From Microbulbifer rhizosphaerae (GTDB lineage: Bacteria; Pseudomonadota; Gammaproteobacteria; Pseudomonadales; Cellvibrionaceae), in the NCBI RefSeq assembly GCF_014191725.1, contig NZ_JACHWZ010000005.1, positions 124,001 through 188,000 on the forward strand: a DNA stretch of 64,000 bases, in the 5' to 3' direction. Below the pieces are notes generated by a model, which saw nothing but the letters and a program-made list of their open reading frames with translations, searched no databases and had not been told where the DNA came from. A program made the translations under genes and the position numbers. Shown in pieces: positions 42,240-50,622 of this stretch. How positions within the stretch are numbered: position 1 is the stretch's first letter; the number at the start of each line of letters is the position of its first letter.

Positions 42240-43460
42240 TCAATCCCCCGCGCAATAAACAGCGGTGTCGGCGTACACCTGCTTGAGGCGGTAACCGCCG
42301 GTGGAAAAGCTGTCGGCAATGGTGTCTACCCGCGTGCGGTCCGCGGCGTCCTCCGGTGCGCGCAGGCAGACCTGTTCGAACACCTTGGTGACCTGGCACT
42401 GGGCGAAGGCGCGGCTGCTGGCCAGTTCCCGTCCCAGTGACTTGGCGCCGTTGCCGCTGCCGGGCAGGGACTCACTCCATCCCAGGTACATGTTCGGGCC
42501 CTGGCGCCAGTAGTTATCCCAGCGGTCGTCCGGCACCACGAAGCCGTAGGGGAAGTTGGCGCTGTTGATATGATTTTTCGCCTTTACCCGGGTGCCGGTT
42601 TGCGCATCGGTGTCCCCGGCGCTGTTGTAGTCCAGGCTGCCGTTCTCCCCTTCCGGGTCGTTGTCCGCGTCGTAGACGAAATCGTAATAGGCGAATGCCT
42701 GGGCCATGGGGTCCATGCCGCTGTGACAGCCGACGCAGTTGTTCTGGAACACCCGGCTGTCGCCGCCGGGGCTGCGGCTCACGTCCTGGCGGATGCGGTC
42801 CGGCGGGCGGCTGGTGTCGTGCACCTGCTCCATATCCCGGCACAGATGATTGAGCAGGGTGAAGCGGAACATCGCGCGGTTGGTGCCGGCGATCAGGAAA
42901 GCCCGCGCACCGGCGCGGCTGGTCATCACCCCGGCGGTGGCGTCCGCCGGCAGGCCGGTGAGTGACGACTGGCTGCTGCGCACCAGGTTGTCCTTCAGCG
43001 AATAACCGCCGGCCTCCAGTGCCTCGTAGTGGTCGTTGTCAGTGTTTCTGTAGGCAGGTAGGCCCAGGCCGTTGTCGCCCAGGTAGAGAAAATTGCCGTA
43101 GAGAATTTCCCGGAAATCCATATCATCGCGCACAGTGCCGATCACGCTCGCTGTGTAATCGTTGAGCGGTGCGAACACATTACTGTCTCGATTGGTCCAG
43201 GGCGTGGCGATGTTTTTCAGGGTGACATTGTAGAAAGCGTCGTTTTCCATCGCCGTGTAGGCGGCGGCGGTGGCGTCGCCGTTGGCGATATCCTCGGCCA
43301 TATCCACCAGTACGCTCTCCTCGGGTTTTACTCCGGTGAGGCGGCTGTGGATCTGCAGTGCCTGCTCCTGGGGACCGGCGGAGGCGTATCCCGCCCAAAG
43401 GCAGGTGCCCAGCAGGGCCAGGTGCTGAACAACAGACTGTCGGGGCGATTGATTTTTCAT
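42240..43460 (-). CDS. exported c-type cytochrome, DUF1588/DUF1585-like
   Basis: 406 residues. A signal peptide (VVQHLALLGTCLWAGYASA) is followed by a largely helical domain and a haem site CVGCH with MDPM after it. The context NNCVGCHSGMDPMAQAFAYYDF resembles the DUF1588/DUF1585 region of cytochromes in planctomycete-type PSD clusters, where it follows a block like TNRAMFRFTLLNHLCRDMEQ. The terminal region (RAPEDAADRTRVDTIADSF) has the usual helical end. It is first in the minus operon and divergent from the HzsA-related gene, with a 180-bp shared promoter region. Confidence 0.75.
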   Translation of the reverse strand: MKNQSPRQSVVQHLALLGTCLWAGYASAGPQEQALQIHSRLTGVKPEESVLVDMAEDIANGDATAAAYTAMENDAFYNVTLKNIATPWTNRDSNVFAPLNDYTASVIGTVRDDMDFREILYGNFLYLGDNGLGLPAYRNTDNDHYEALEAGGYSLKDNLVRSSQSSLTGLPADATAGVMTSRAGARAFLIAGTNRAMFRFTLLNHLCRDMEQVHDTSRPPDRIRQDVSRSPGGDSRVFQNNCVGCHSGMDPMAQAFAYYDFVYDADNDPEGENGSLDYNSAGDTDAQTGTRVKAKNHINSANFPYGFVVPDDRWDNYWRQGPNMYLGWSESLPGSGNGAKSLGRELASSRAFAQCQVTKVFEQVCLRAPEDAADRTRVDTIADSFSTGGYRLKQVYADTAVYCAGD

Positions 43461-43642
43461 TGAGGGTGGTAACGGTAACTGTAAGCCCCCGATACTAAGG
43501 CGTAAAAGTGATTTGACCAGTGTGGAATCTGGGAAGTGTGTCCCAGTCGGCAGTTTCAGAGTGGTTTATCTTAAGTGTCGACGAATCAACAGTGAAAATT
43601 TGACCTGCGACAATCTTTGATTTCGCGGAGCCGGCGGAAATA

Positions 43643-46327
43643 GTGAAAACAAAAATGAAATATTTTGGAGCGCTGTCGGCGCTGTTTCTGCTGGCTGCCT
43701 GCAGCGGCGGCGGCAGCGATGGTTCCGGCGGCGGGGACCAGTCGGAAGATCCGGTGGTGGTGGATTACCCGCTCGCCTTCGTGCGCCGCAGCCTGTCGCT
43801 CGAGGACGACGGCGGCCTGACACCGGACGACGTCTACTCCCCGGCCGCCTTCAACCCCGGTGCCCAACTGCTGCTGAAAGACCGCGCCACACCCAGCGCG
43901 CCGGAGCGGGTGCTCACCGAGGGCCTGTTCGAAGACGACGATTTCGTGGGCGGCTATGACGTAAAGGACCTGAACACCTCCGCCGACGGCACCCGGCTGG
44001 TATTCGCCATGCGCGCCCCGGAAATCGAGGACGCGGACGACGACGAACAGCCCACCTGGAACATCTGGCTCTACGACCTGGAAGAGAACGAATTACGCCG
44101 GGTGATCCAGTCCGACCTGATCGCCGAGGAGGGGCAGGACATCTCCCCGGCCTTCCTGCCCGACGGCCGCATCGTCTTCACCTCCACCCGCCAGCGCCGC
44201 TCCCGCGCGCTGCTGCTGGACGACGACAAACCGCAGTTCTCCTCCCTGACCGAGGAGCTGCAGAACGAGGCCTTCGTGCTCCACGTGATGGAACCGGACG
44301 GCACCGACATCCGCCAGATCTCCTACAACCAGAGCCACGACCTGCACCCCACGGTGCTGAACGACGGCCGCATCCTGTTCAACCGCTGGGACAATATGGG
44401 CGGAGTGAATAACCTCAGCCTCTATACCCTGCGCCCGGACGGTACCGATCTCTCTTTTCACTACGGCTACCACAGCCAGCAGACCGGTACCGGCCAGACC
44501 GACGCCGCCTTCGTAAGGCCGCGGGAAATGCCCGACGGCCGCTTGCTGGTGACACTGCGCGCGCCCGAAGGGCTGACCTTCGGCGGCGACCTGGTGGCTA
44601 TCGACAGTGTCGAGTACACCGAGGCCTACAGCCAGCCCGAGGGCGAGGGGGAACTGCAGGGCCAGACGTCCATCGCCGTGGAACAGGTGATCACCGACGG
44701 CAGCCTCTCTCCCCACGGTCTCTTCGCCTCCGCCTGGCCCTTCCACGACGGCACCAGCCGCCTGCTGGTGTCCTGGAGCGAGTGCCGGGTGCTGGTGGAG
44801 GAGGATGATGATGAGGAGGAGGAAACCCTGCTGCCGCGCCCCTGCACCGAAGAATGGCTGGACACAGGGGAGCCGGTGCCGGCGGACCCCATCTACGGCC
44901 TGTGGATCTACGACTATCAGGAGGGCACCCAGCGGCCGATCGTGGTGGCGGAAGAAGGGGAAATGATTTCCGAAGGCGTCACCCTGGAGCCGCGCATCGA
45001 GCCGGAATTCCTGCCGGAGCCGGTGCCCGGCGTCGACCTGGACCGGGAACTGGTGCAGGCGGGCGCGGGCATCCTGGATATCCGCAGCGTGTACGATTTC
45101 GACGGAGTGGACATTCTTGCGGGAGAAGACGGGGCCGGCATCGCCGAGCTGGCGGACCCAGCGATCACCAGCGCGGAATTCCGCCCGGCGCGCTACCTGC
45201 GCATCGTCAAAGGAGTGGGCATTCCCGACGACGACGTGCTGGATTTCGATCGCTCGGCATTTGGCCGTAACGGTGCCCACGGTATGCGGGAAATCCTCGG
45301 CTACACGCCGATCCAGCCGGACGGTTCGGTGAGGGTTGTGTTGCCGGCGGATACCCCGCTGGCGATTTCCGTAGTGGACGCCGACGGGCGGCGCATCGTC
45401 GGTCGTCACCGCAGCTGGTTGCAACTGCGCGCTGGCGAAGTGCGCCAGTGCAATGGCTGCCACACCGCGGACAGTGAAGTCGCCCACGGCCGCGCCGACA
45501 AACAGCTCGAGCCCGCCTGGAACGGTGCCGCTACCTCCGGCATTCCCTTCCCCAACACCGAGCCGGCGCTGGTGGCGGAAATGGGCGAGACCATGGCCCA
45601 GCTGCTCGCGCGCATCGCCGGCGAGGCAGAGCTGGAAGGGGATATCACCTACGCGGACCTGTGGACCGATCCGGCGGTGCGCGCCAAGGACCCCAGCAGT
45701 GTTATTCCCTACGGCGAACTGGCCACGCCACAGCCGATGTCGCTGACCTGCCAGGACAACTGGGAAGGCAACTGCCGCATCGTTATTCACTACCCGGAAC
45801 ATATCCAGCCGCTGTGGGAGCGCACGCGGGAAATTACCGACGGCGCCGGCGCAGTCCTTGAGGATCACACCTGTACCGCCTGCCACTCCGCGCGGGATGC
45901 CGACGGCATGGTGCGCGTGCCGGCGGCGCAGCTCAACCTGGTGGACGACCCCTCCCCCGCCAACGCCGACTGGATGACCTCCTACGTGGAATTGCTGTTC
46001 GACAATCCGGCCCAGCAACTGGTCGGCGGCGCGCTGCAAAATATTCTGGTGCAGGATACCGACGACAACGGCAACCCGCTGTTCGAGACCGATGAGGACG
46101 GCGAACTGATACTGGATAGCGACGGCAATCCGATTCCTGTTATGGTGACCGTCGATATCGAAGGCGTGATGGGCGATTCCGCCAACGGTAGCCGCTTTTT
46201 CGAGATGTTCGAGCCGGGTGCCGGCCACGGCGATTACCTGGAGCCGGCGGAACTGAGACTGATTTCCGAATGGCTGGATATCGGTGCGCAGTATTACAAC
46301 AACCCCTTTGCTGCACCGGTAAACTGA
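43643..46327 (+). CDS. HzsA-related dihaem lipoprotein (PD40/hydrazine-synthase-alpha-like)
   Basis: 894 residues. A lipobox LLAAC (near 18-22) is followed by a beta-propeller-like N-terminal half with PD40-type repeats (DISPAFLPDGRIVFTSTRQR, HDLHPTVLNDGRILFNRWDN), then haem sites CNGCH (603-607) and CTACH (744-748). The combination is annotated elsewhere as HzsA-related; no hydrazine chemistry is implied and the usual HzsB/C partners are absent. GTG 43643 is chosen; ATG 43655 is possible and keeps the lipobox. It probably works with the divergent cytochrome/DUF1501 operon in envelope electron transfer. Confidence 0.78.
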   Translation: MKTKMKYFGALSALFLLAACSGGGSDGSGGGDQSEDPVVVDYPLAFVRRSLSLEDDGGLTPDDVYSPAAFNPGAQLLLKDRATPSAPERVLTEGLFEDDDFVGGYDVKDLNTSADGTRLVFAMRAPEIEDADDDEQPTWNIWLYDLEENELRRVIQSDLIAEEGQDISPAFLPDGRIVFTSTRQRRSRALLLDDDKPQFSSLTEELQNEAFVLHVMEPDGTDIRQISYNQSHDLHPTVLNDGRILFNRWDNMGGVNNLSLYTLRPDGTDLSFHYGYHSQQTGTGQTDAAFVRPREMPDGRLLVTLRAPEGLTFGGDLVAIDSVEYTEAYSQPEGEGELQGQTSIAVEQVITDGSLSPHGLFASAWPFHDGTSRLLVSWSECRVLVEEDDDEEEETLLPRPCTEEWLDTGEPVPADPIYGLWIYDYQEGTQRPIVVAEEGEMISEGVTLEPRIEPEFLPEPVPGVDLDRELVQAGAGILDIRSVYDFDGVDILAGEDGAGIAELADPAITSAEFRPARYLRIVKGVGIPDDDVLDFDRSAFGRNGAHGMREILGYTPIQPDGSVRVVLPADTPLAISVVDADGRRIVGRHRSWLQLRAGEVRQCNGCHTADSEVAHGRADKQLEPAWNGAATSGIPFPNTEPALVAEMGETMAQLLARIAGEAELEGDITYADLWTDPAVRAKDPSSVIPYGELATPQPMSLTCQDNWEGNCRIVIHYPEHIQPLWERTREITDGAGAVLEDHTCTACHSARDADGMVRVPAAQLNLVDDPSPANADWMTSYVELLFDNPAQQLVGGALQNILVQDTDDNGNPLFETDEDGELILDSDGNPIPVMVTVDIEGVMGDSANGSRFFEMFEPGAGHGDYLEPAELRLISEWLDIGAQYYNNPFAAPVN

Positions 46328-46368
46328 TCCGTGATAACTGCTCAATCCGGTCGCGGCCCCGAACGACT

Positions 46369-46462
46369 CCCCTCTCCCGCTTGCGGGAGAGGGGCTGGGG
46401 GAGAGGGCTTCGGCTGGCGCCCCCTCTCCCTAACCCTCTCCCCAAGGAGAGAGGGAACTGTT
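46369..46462. repeat. CCCTCTCCC-type palindromic repeat, family F
   Basis: CCCCTCTCCCGCTTGCGGGA and GCCCCCTCTCCCTAACCCTC form stem-loops within about 95 bp, a repeat type common in proteobacteria. It lies between the HzsA-related and SH3 genes and ends about 33 bp before the proposed TTG start. Confidence 0.85.
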
Positions 46463-46495
46463 TTGTGCCTAAATAGAGTCCGGTGGAGTAAGCAG

Positions 46496-47248
46496 TTGAG
46501 TGCCCGCGTCCATTTATATTTTTTCTGCATGGCGTTGCTCTTATGCGGTACCGCCGCGGCACAATCCCCGCCGGAGGATGCCGAGGAGGTCACTCTGCAG
46601 GCCCCCTACGTGGACGTCTACACCGGCCCCGGCCGCGGCTACCCGATCTTTCACGCACTGGAATACGGCGAGACCCTTTGGCTGCTCAAACGGCGCACCG
46701 ACTGGGTGAAGGTGTCGACCCGCAGGGGAATCACCGGTTGGGTGCGCATCGCGGACCTGGGGGAAATCTACGGCGAGGACGACGAGCAGGTGGTGCTGCC
46801 GGTACCGGATTACCGCGACTACCGCACCCAGGATTTCCACCTGGGATTCAGCTACGGCGACTTCGACGGCGCCAGTTCCCTGGGAATGACCCTCGGCTAC
46901 CGCTTTACCGCGAATATTTCCGCGGAAGTGCGCGCGACCCAGGCGGTGGGCGAGTTTTCCGACAGCCAGACCTACCAGGTGGCGGTGGTGCACCAGCCGT
47001 TCCCCGATTGGCGGTTGTCGCCCTACTTTATGCTGGGTACCGGGATCAATATCACCTCACCCAATGCCACTATCGTGGCCACCGAGGACCGGCGGGACAC
47101 GGCGATGCTCACCGGGGTGGGAATAAAAACGCATCTCTCCCGGCGCTTTGCACTGCGCGCCGAGCTGGCCAATCACTACCTGCTCACTTCGCGGGAAAAT
47201 AATCAGGAGATAGTGGAGTGGAAACTGGGTTTCGACGTTTTTCTGTAA
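46496..47248 (+). CDS. SH3-domain protein with outer-membrane barrel
   Basis: About 250 residues. A signal peptide (HLYFFCMALLLCGTAAAQ) is followed by a bacterial SH3 domain (about 30-90: VDVYTGPGRGYPIFHALEYG...WVKVSTRRGITGWV) and a barrel-like part (DFHLGFSYGDF, SLGMTLGYRFTANISAEV, VEWKLGFDVFL). TTG 46496 is supported by GGTGGAG 8-9 nt before it; the upstream frame is repeat sequence. It overlaps the next barrel gene by 31 bp, so they are coupled, and both likely act at the outer membrane with the TlpA/DUF4266/DUF3570 genes. Confidence 0.75.
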   Translation: MSARVHLYFFCMALLLCGTAAAQSPPEDAEEVTLQAPYVDVYTGPGRGYPIFHALEYGETLWLLKRRTDWVKVSTRRGITGWVRIADLGEIYGEDDEQVVLPVPDYRDYRTQDFHLGFSYGDFDGASSLGMTLGYRFTANISAEVRATQAVGEFSDSQTYQVAVVHQPFPDWRLSPYFMLGTGINITSPNATIVATEDRRDTAMLTGVGIKTHLSRRFALRAELANHYLLTSRENNQEIVEWKLGFDVFL

Positions 47249-47865
47249 TCATCGCCGCGTCCCTGCTGGCTTCCGCCGCCTGGGCGCAGGAGGATGACGA
47301 TATTCTCGGCGAAATTATCTCCCCGGATCTGGAGCGGCGGGAAATCCGCGAGGCGCAGATCGACAGCGAGAATTTCGAGATCACCGTCTTTGCCGGCGGT
47401 GTCATGAATGTGGAGGATTTCGGCTCCAATCCACTGTACGGCGCCGCGCTCGCCTACCATATCAACGAGGATGTTTTTATGGAGGCCGGCTACGGGCAGA
47501 CGGAGCTGGGGGAATCCAGTTTCGAGCGTCTCAGCGGCTCGGCGCCGCTGCTCACCGACGAGCAGCGGGAACTCAGTTACTACAACCTGTCGCTGGCCTG
47601 GAATCTGTTTCCCGGTGAATACTTCCTGTTCGACCGCTGGGCCCTGAACAGCAATCTGTACCTGATCGGCGGTATCGGCAGCACGGACTTTGCCGACGAG
47701 GAACATTTCACCTACAACGTCGGTGCCGGCGTACGGGTGCTGGCCAAAGACTGGCTGGCGTTGCGCCTGGATGTCCGCGACCATATTTTCGAGCACGAGA
47801 TTTTTGGCGAGGCGCAGAACACCAACAATCTGTCCGCCCAACTCGGCATTTCCATTTACTTTTAA
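47218..47865 (+). CDS. outer-membrane beta-barrel protein
   Basis: 215 residues from GTG 47218, with AGGAG about 10 nt upstream. A signal peptide ends at AWAQ (near 22). A charged linker then leads to an eight-strand-like barrel: NFEITVFAGGVMNV, YGAALAYHINEDVFMEAGYG, YYNLSLAWNLFP, LYLIGGIGSTDF, GVRVLAKDWLALRLDVRD and a terminal NLSAQLGISIYF. It resembles the barrel domain shared by myxobacteria and some gammaproteobacteria (OMP_myx_plus type), which would suit an envelope machine. It overlaps the SH3-barrel gene. Confidence 0.78.
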   Translation: METGFRRFSVIIAASLLASAAWAQEDDDILGEIISPDLERREIREAQIDSENFEITVFAGGVMNVEDFGSNPLYGAALAYHINEDVFMEAGYGQTELGESSFERLSGSAPLLTDEQRELSYYNLSLAWNLFPGEYFLFDRWALNSNLYLIGGIGSTDFADEEHFTYNVGAGVRVLAKDWLALRLDVRDHIFEHEIFGEAQNTNNLSAQLGISIYF

Positions 47866-47883
47866 TGAGAGGGATTTTTCTCC

Positions 47884-48360
47884 ATGATCCGTTTATTGAC
47901 CACCATTTTACTGGCGCTTTCCACACAACTGGCCGCAGCCGCCGAGCCCTCCCCGGATTTCACCCTGGCCTCCAACAAGGGCGACAACCTGCGCCTGGCG
48001 GAACAGCGCGGAAAAGTGATCATGCTGAATTTCTGGGCCTCCTGGTGCGGCCCCTGCCGCCAGGAAATGCCGCTGCTGGACGAACTGAACGCGCGCTACG
48101 AAGCCGCCGGTTTCCAGGTCTGGGGCGTGAACGTGGATTCCAAGCGCGCAGACGCGGAGCAGATGCTGGGCAAGATTCCGGTGGAATTCCCCGTTCTGTT
48201 CGATAGCAAAGGCGAGGTGAGCAAGCTGTTCGGCGTGGACGCCATGCCCAGCTCGGTATTTATCGACCGCGACGGCAAGATCCGCCATGTGCACCGCGGA
48301 TTCCGCGACGGCGACGAGGCCGCCTACAAAAAAGTTATCAAGGAACTGATCCGGGAGTAG
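47884..48360 (+). CDS. TlpA-family periplasmic thioredoxin
   Basis: 158 residues with a signal peptide (IRLLTTILLALSTQLAAAAE) and a TlpA-type thioredoxin fold. The redox motif WCGPC is at residues 54-58, cis-proline lies in DAMPSSVFID, and PDFTLASNKGDNLRL is the usual N-terminal strand. It probably reduces or oxidises cysteines of neighbouring envelope proteins such as the cytochromes or the Cys-rich DUF4266 lipoprotein. It is 18 bp after the barrel gene and 4 bp before DUF4266, in one operon. Confidence 0.92.
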   Translation: MIRLLTTILLALSTQLAAAAEPSPDFTLASNKGDNLRLAEQRGKVIMLNFWASWCGPCRQEMPLLDELNARYEAAGFQVWGVNVDSKRADAEQMLGKIPVEFPVLFDSKGEVSKLFGVDAMPSSVFIDRDGKIRHVHRGFRDGDEAAYKKVIKELIRE

Positions 48361-48364
48361 AGCC

Positions 48365-48592
48365 ATGTCCCGTTCGCTACTGCTGCTATCTGTCGCCGCC
48401 GGTCTGCTGTTCCTGCAGGGCTGCACCGTGACGCCCTGGGTGCAACCCTACGAGCGGCACTACCTGGCCGATCCGATCATGGGCTTCGAGCGGGACCCGG
48501 TGGCCGCCGGCTATATGAACCATGTGTACGAAGCCCGCGAGGCGGCCCGCGGCGCCGAGGGTGGCAGTGGAGGCGGTTGTGGCTGTAACTGA
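48365..48592 (+). CDS. DUF4266 small lipoprotein
   Basis: 75 residues. A signal peptide ends at a lipobox LQGC. The mature protein reads TVTPWVQPYERHYLADPIM then GFERDPVAAGYMNHVYEAREA, and closes with GGGCGCN. The W-V-x-P-(Y/F)-E-R-x-x-L-A and the Cys-Gly-Cys tail are the DUF4266 signature. Family function is unknown, but members travel with ApbE, thioredoxin and DUF3570 genes, as here. The tail cysteines could bind metal or be TlpA targets. A palindromic repeat separates it from DUF3570. Confidence 0.9.
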   Translation: MSRSLLLLSVAAGLLFLQGCTVTPWVQPYERHYLADPIMGFERDPVAAGYMNHVYEAREAARGAEGGSGGGCGCN

Positions 48593-48617
48593 TCAATTTC
48601 GACGGAACCTCCTCCTT

Positions 48618-48692
48618 TGTAGGAGCGGCCGTTGGCCGCGATCTGAGCGGGATAAAACCAGAAACCGATCGCGGCCAACGGCCGCTCCTACA
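48618..48692. repeat. palindromic repeat, family A, abutting the DUF3570 start
   Basis: TGTAGGAGCGGCCGTTGGCC and exact inverse around about 24 bp. It ends 3 bp before the first possible DUF3570 start codon. Confidence 0.9.
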
Positions 48693-48695
48693 TGG

Positions 48696-49829
48696 GTGTT
48701 GTGGGTTTGGGTATTCTTCCCCCTCGCCGCCGGCGCCGCGGTACTGCCGGAAGAGCGCGCCGACACCATGTACCACTCCTACAGCGGCGGCGGGGTAACC
48801 ATCGACGGCCCCTCAGTGCTGGTGCGCAAGAATGTCGGCAATTCCCTCTCCCTCTCCGCCAATTACTACGTGGACATGATTTCCGGTGCCTCCATCGACG
48901 TGGAGGCCACCGCCAGCCGCTATTCCGAACAGCGGGATGAATACTCCCTGGGCGCGGACTACCTGGTGGATAAAACCACCCTCAGCCTGGGTTACACCAA
49001 CAGCTCGGAAAACGACTACCAGGCTGAGACGGTATCCTTCGGCATCAGCCAGGGTTTTTTCGGCGACCTCAGTACTCTGGGCCTGCGGGTCAGCTACGGC
49101 AGCGACGACGTCTTCCGCAACGGCGACGACAATTTCGCCGCACAGGCGGAACACCGGCGCTACTCCCTGAACTGGAACCAGATACTCACCCAAAAGCTGA
49201 TTGCCGAACTGAGCGTGGAAACCGTCTCCGACGAGGGCTTCCTCAACAATCCCTATCGCAGCGTGCGCTACCAGGACCCGGATTCCGGCACCGGCTTCAG
49301 CTACCAGCCGGAACTCTACCCCACCACCCGCAACAGCGACGCCGTCGCCCTGCGCGCTAAATACCGCCTTCCCTATCGAGCGGCGATCAAGGGCGAGTAC
49401 CGCTACTACGTCGACAGCTGGGGTATCCGCGCCGACAATATTGAATTCCGCTACACCCACCCGCTGGAAGAAAAGGACCAGTGGATACTGGAAGGCAAGC
49501 TGCGCTTCTACAAACAGTCCGGGGCGGACTTCTACAGCGACCTCTTTCCCTATATCAACGCCACCAGTTTCCGCGCCCGCGACAAGGAACTGAGCGACTT
49601 TAGCAATACCTCCCTGGGTATCGGCGTCTCCTATGTGCTGCCGGACCGCTGGTCACTGCTGGAGCGCAAGAACACCGTCAACCTCTACTGGGACTACATG
49701 CTGTTCGACTACGACAATTTCCGCGATGTGACGGTACACGGCGGCGGCAGCGACATAGCGCCGGGGGAGGAACCCACTTACAACTTCGGCGCCAATGTAA
49801 TTCGGCTATTCTGGTCTATCTGGATCTGA
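48696..49829 (+). CDS. DUF3570 outer-membrane protein with candidate flavinylation motif
   Basis: About 377 residues. A short signal (WVWVFFPLAAGAAVLPE) starts right after repeat 48618-48692, with GTG 48696 or TTG 48699 as the only near starts and no clear ribosome-binding site. The body is a large beta-barrel (YSLGADYLVDKTTLSLGYTN, AIKGEYRYYVDSWGI, NTVNLYWDYMLFDYDNF) ending VIRLFWSIWI. Near the N-terminus the sequence D-M-I-S-G-A-S (48873-48893) fits the ApbE target consensus Dxx(S/T)GA(S/T). An outer-membrane location with possible covalent FMN is inferred; the motif could instead be a conserved strand. Confidence 0.82.
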   Translation: MLWVWVFFPLAAGAAVLPEERADTMYHSYSGGGVTIDGPSVLVRKNVGNSLSLSANYYVDMISGASIDVEATASRYSEQRDEYSLGADYLVDKTTLSLGYTNSSENDYQAETVSFGISQGFFGDLSTLGLRVSYGSDDVFRNGDDNFAAQAEHRRYSLNWNQILTQKLIAELSVETVSDEGFLNNPYRSVRYQDPDSGTGFSYQPELYPTTRNSDAVALRAKYRLPYRAAIKGEYRYYVDSWGIRADNIEFRYTHPLEEKDQWILEGKLRFYKQSGADFYSDLFPYINATSFRARDKELSDFSNTSLGIGVSYVLPDRWSLLERKNTVNLYWDYMLFDYDNFRDVTVHGGGSDIAPGEEPTYNFGANVIRLFWSIWI

Positions 49830-49853
49830 TGATCGGCAAACGCGATATCCCGC

Positions 49854-49928
49854 TGTAGGAGCGGCCGTTGGCCGCGATCGGCCTCACTTCGTTACACAGT
49901 CAGATCGCGGCCAACGGCCGCTCCTACA
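49854..49928. repeat. palindromic repeat, family A
   Basis: TGTAGGAGCGGCCGTTGGCC and inverse flank about 25 bp between DUF3570 and yajL. Confidence 0.92.
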
Positions 49929-49977
49929 ACAGAATCGCGATTTTCAAAGAAATCCTGATGACCTGGAGAAATTTACC

Positions 49978-50538
49978 ATGGCCAAAGTACTGGTCCCCAT
50001 CGCCGAGGGCTCCGAGGAAATCGAAGCGGTCACCATCATCGACGTGCTGCGCCGCGCCGGCGCCGAGGTCACCGTGGCCTCGGTGATGCCGGAAAAACAC
50101 ATCCGCGCTTCCCGCGGCGTGCACATCGAGGCGGACCGCCTGTTCCGTGACCTCCCGGAAGCCGACTGGGATCTGATCGCCCTACCCGGCGGCGCACCGG
50201 GCGCGGAGCACTTCCACGACTGTGAAGCGCTGATACTGCTGGTGGAGGAACAACTGAACAGCGGCCGTTTGTTGGGCGCCATCTGCGCTTCCCCTGCAGT
50301 AGCCCTGGGCCGTCACGGCTTGCTGAAGAACTACCGGGCCACCTGTCACAGCGGCTTCCGCGACGAATTGCAGAAGCAGGCCAAATCCGTGAGCGACGAA
50401 CCGGTGGTCTGCGATCGCAACCTGATTACCAGCCAGGCACCGGGGACGGCGATGGCATTTGCATTGCAACTGGTTTCGAGTCTCTTTGGAGAGGAAAAAG
50501 CGCGGGAAGTGGCAGAGCCGATGGCAGTCAGTCTCTAG
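49978..50538 (+). CDS. yajL: DJ-1/YajL family protein
   Basis: 186 residues, cytoplasmic. It belongs to the DJ-1/PfpI superfamily of oxidative-stress proteins, some with chaperone or glyoxalase/deglycase activity (disputed). The reactive cysteine is C103 in AICASPAVAL, the nearby glutamate is E15 or E16 in EGSEEIEAV, and GGAPGAEHFHDC is the usual oxyanion region. The start MAKVLVPIAEGSEEIEAVT is canonical. It stands alone between two family A repeats. Confidence 0.92.
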   Translation: MAKVLVPIAEGSEEIEAVTIIDVLRRAGAEVTVASVMPEKHIRASRGVHIEADRLFRDLPEADWDLIALPGGAPGAEHFHDCEALILLVEEQLNSGRLLGAICASPAVALGRHGLLKNYRATCHSGFRDELQKQAKSVSDEPVVCDRNLITSQAPGTAMAFALQLVSSLFGEEKAREVAEPMAVSL

Positions 50539-50556
50539 TCACCTGACCTCCTTCCT

Positions 50557-50582
50557 TGTAGGAGCGGCCGTTGGCCGCGATC
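50557..50582. repeat. single half of family A repeat
   Basis: TGTAGGAGCGGCCGTTGGCC without its partner, between yajL and the convergent DUF4336 gene. Confidence 0.85.
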
Positions 50583-50622
50583 GGCCTTCGATATACATCA
50601 AAACCGAATGGCCTTGGCAGAC

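Noticed and set aside
43643..46327. Anammox-type hydrazine synthesis
   Set aside because: Only the propeller/dihaem architecture resembles HzsA. HzsB/HzsC and hydrazine dehydrogenase are absent, so the name reflects homology only.
47884..48360. Cytochrome c maturation thioredoxin (CcmG) as a precise name
   Set aside because: The WCGPC motif and TlpA fold are clear, but no ccm genes are nearby, so a general TlpA-family name is safer.
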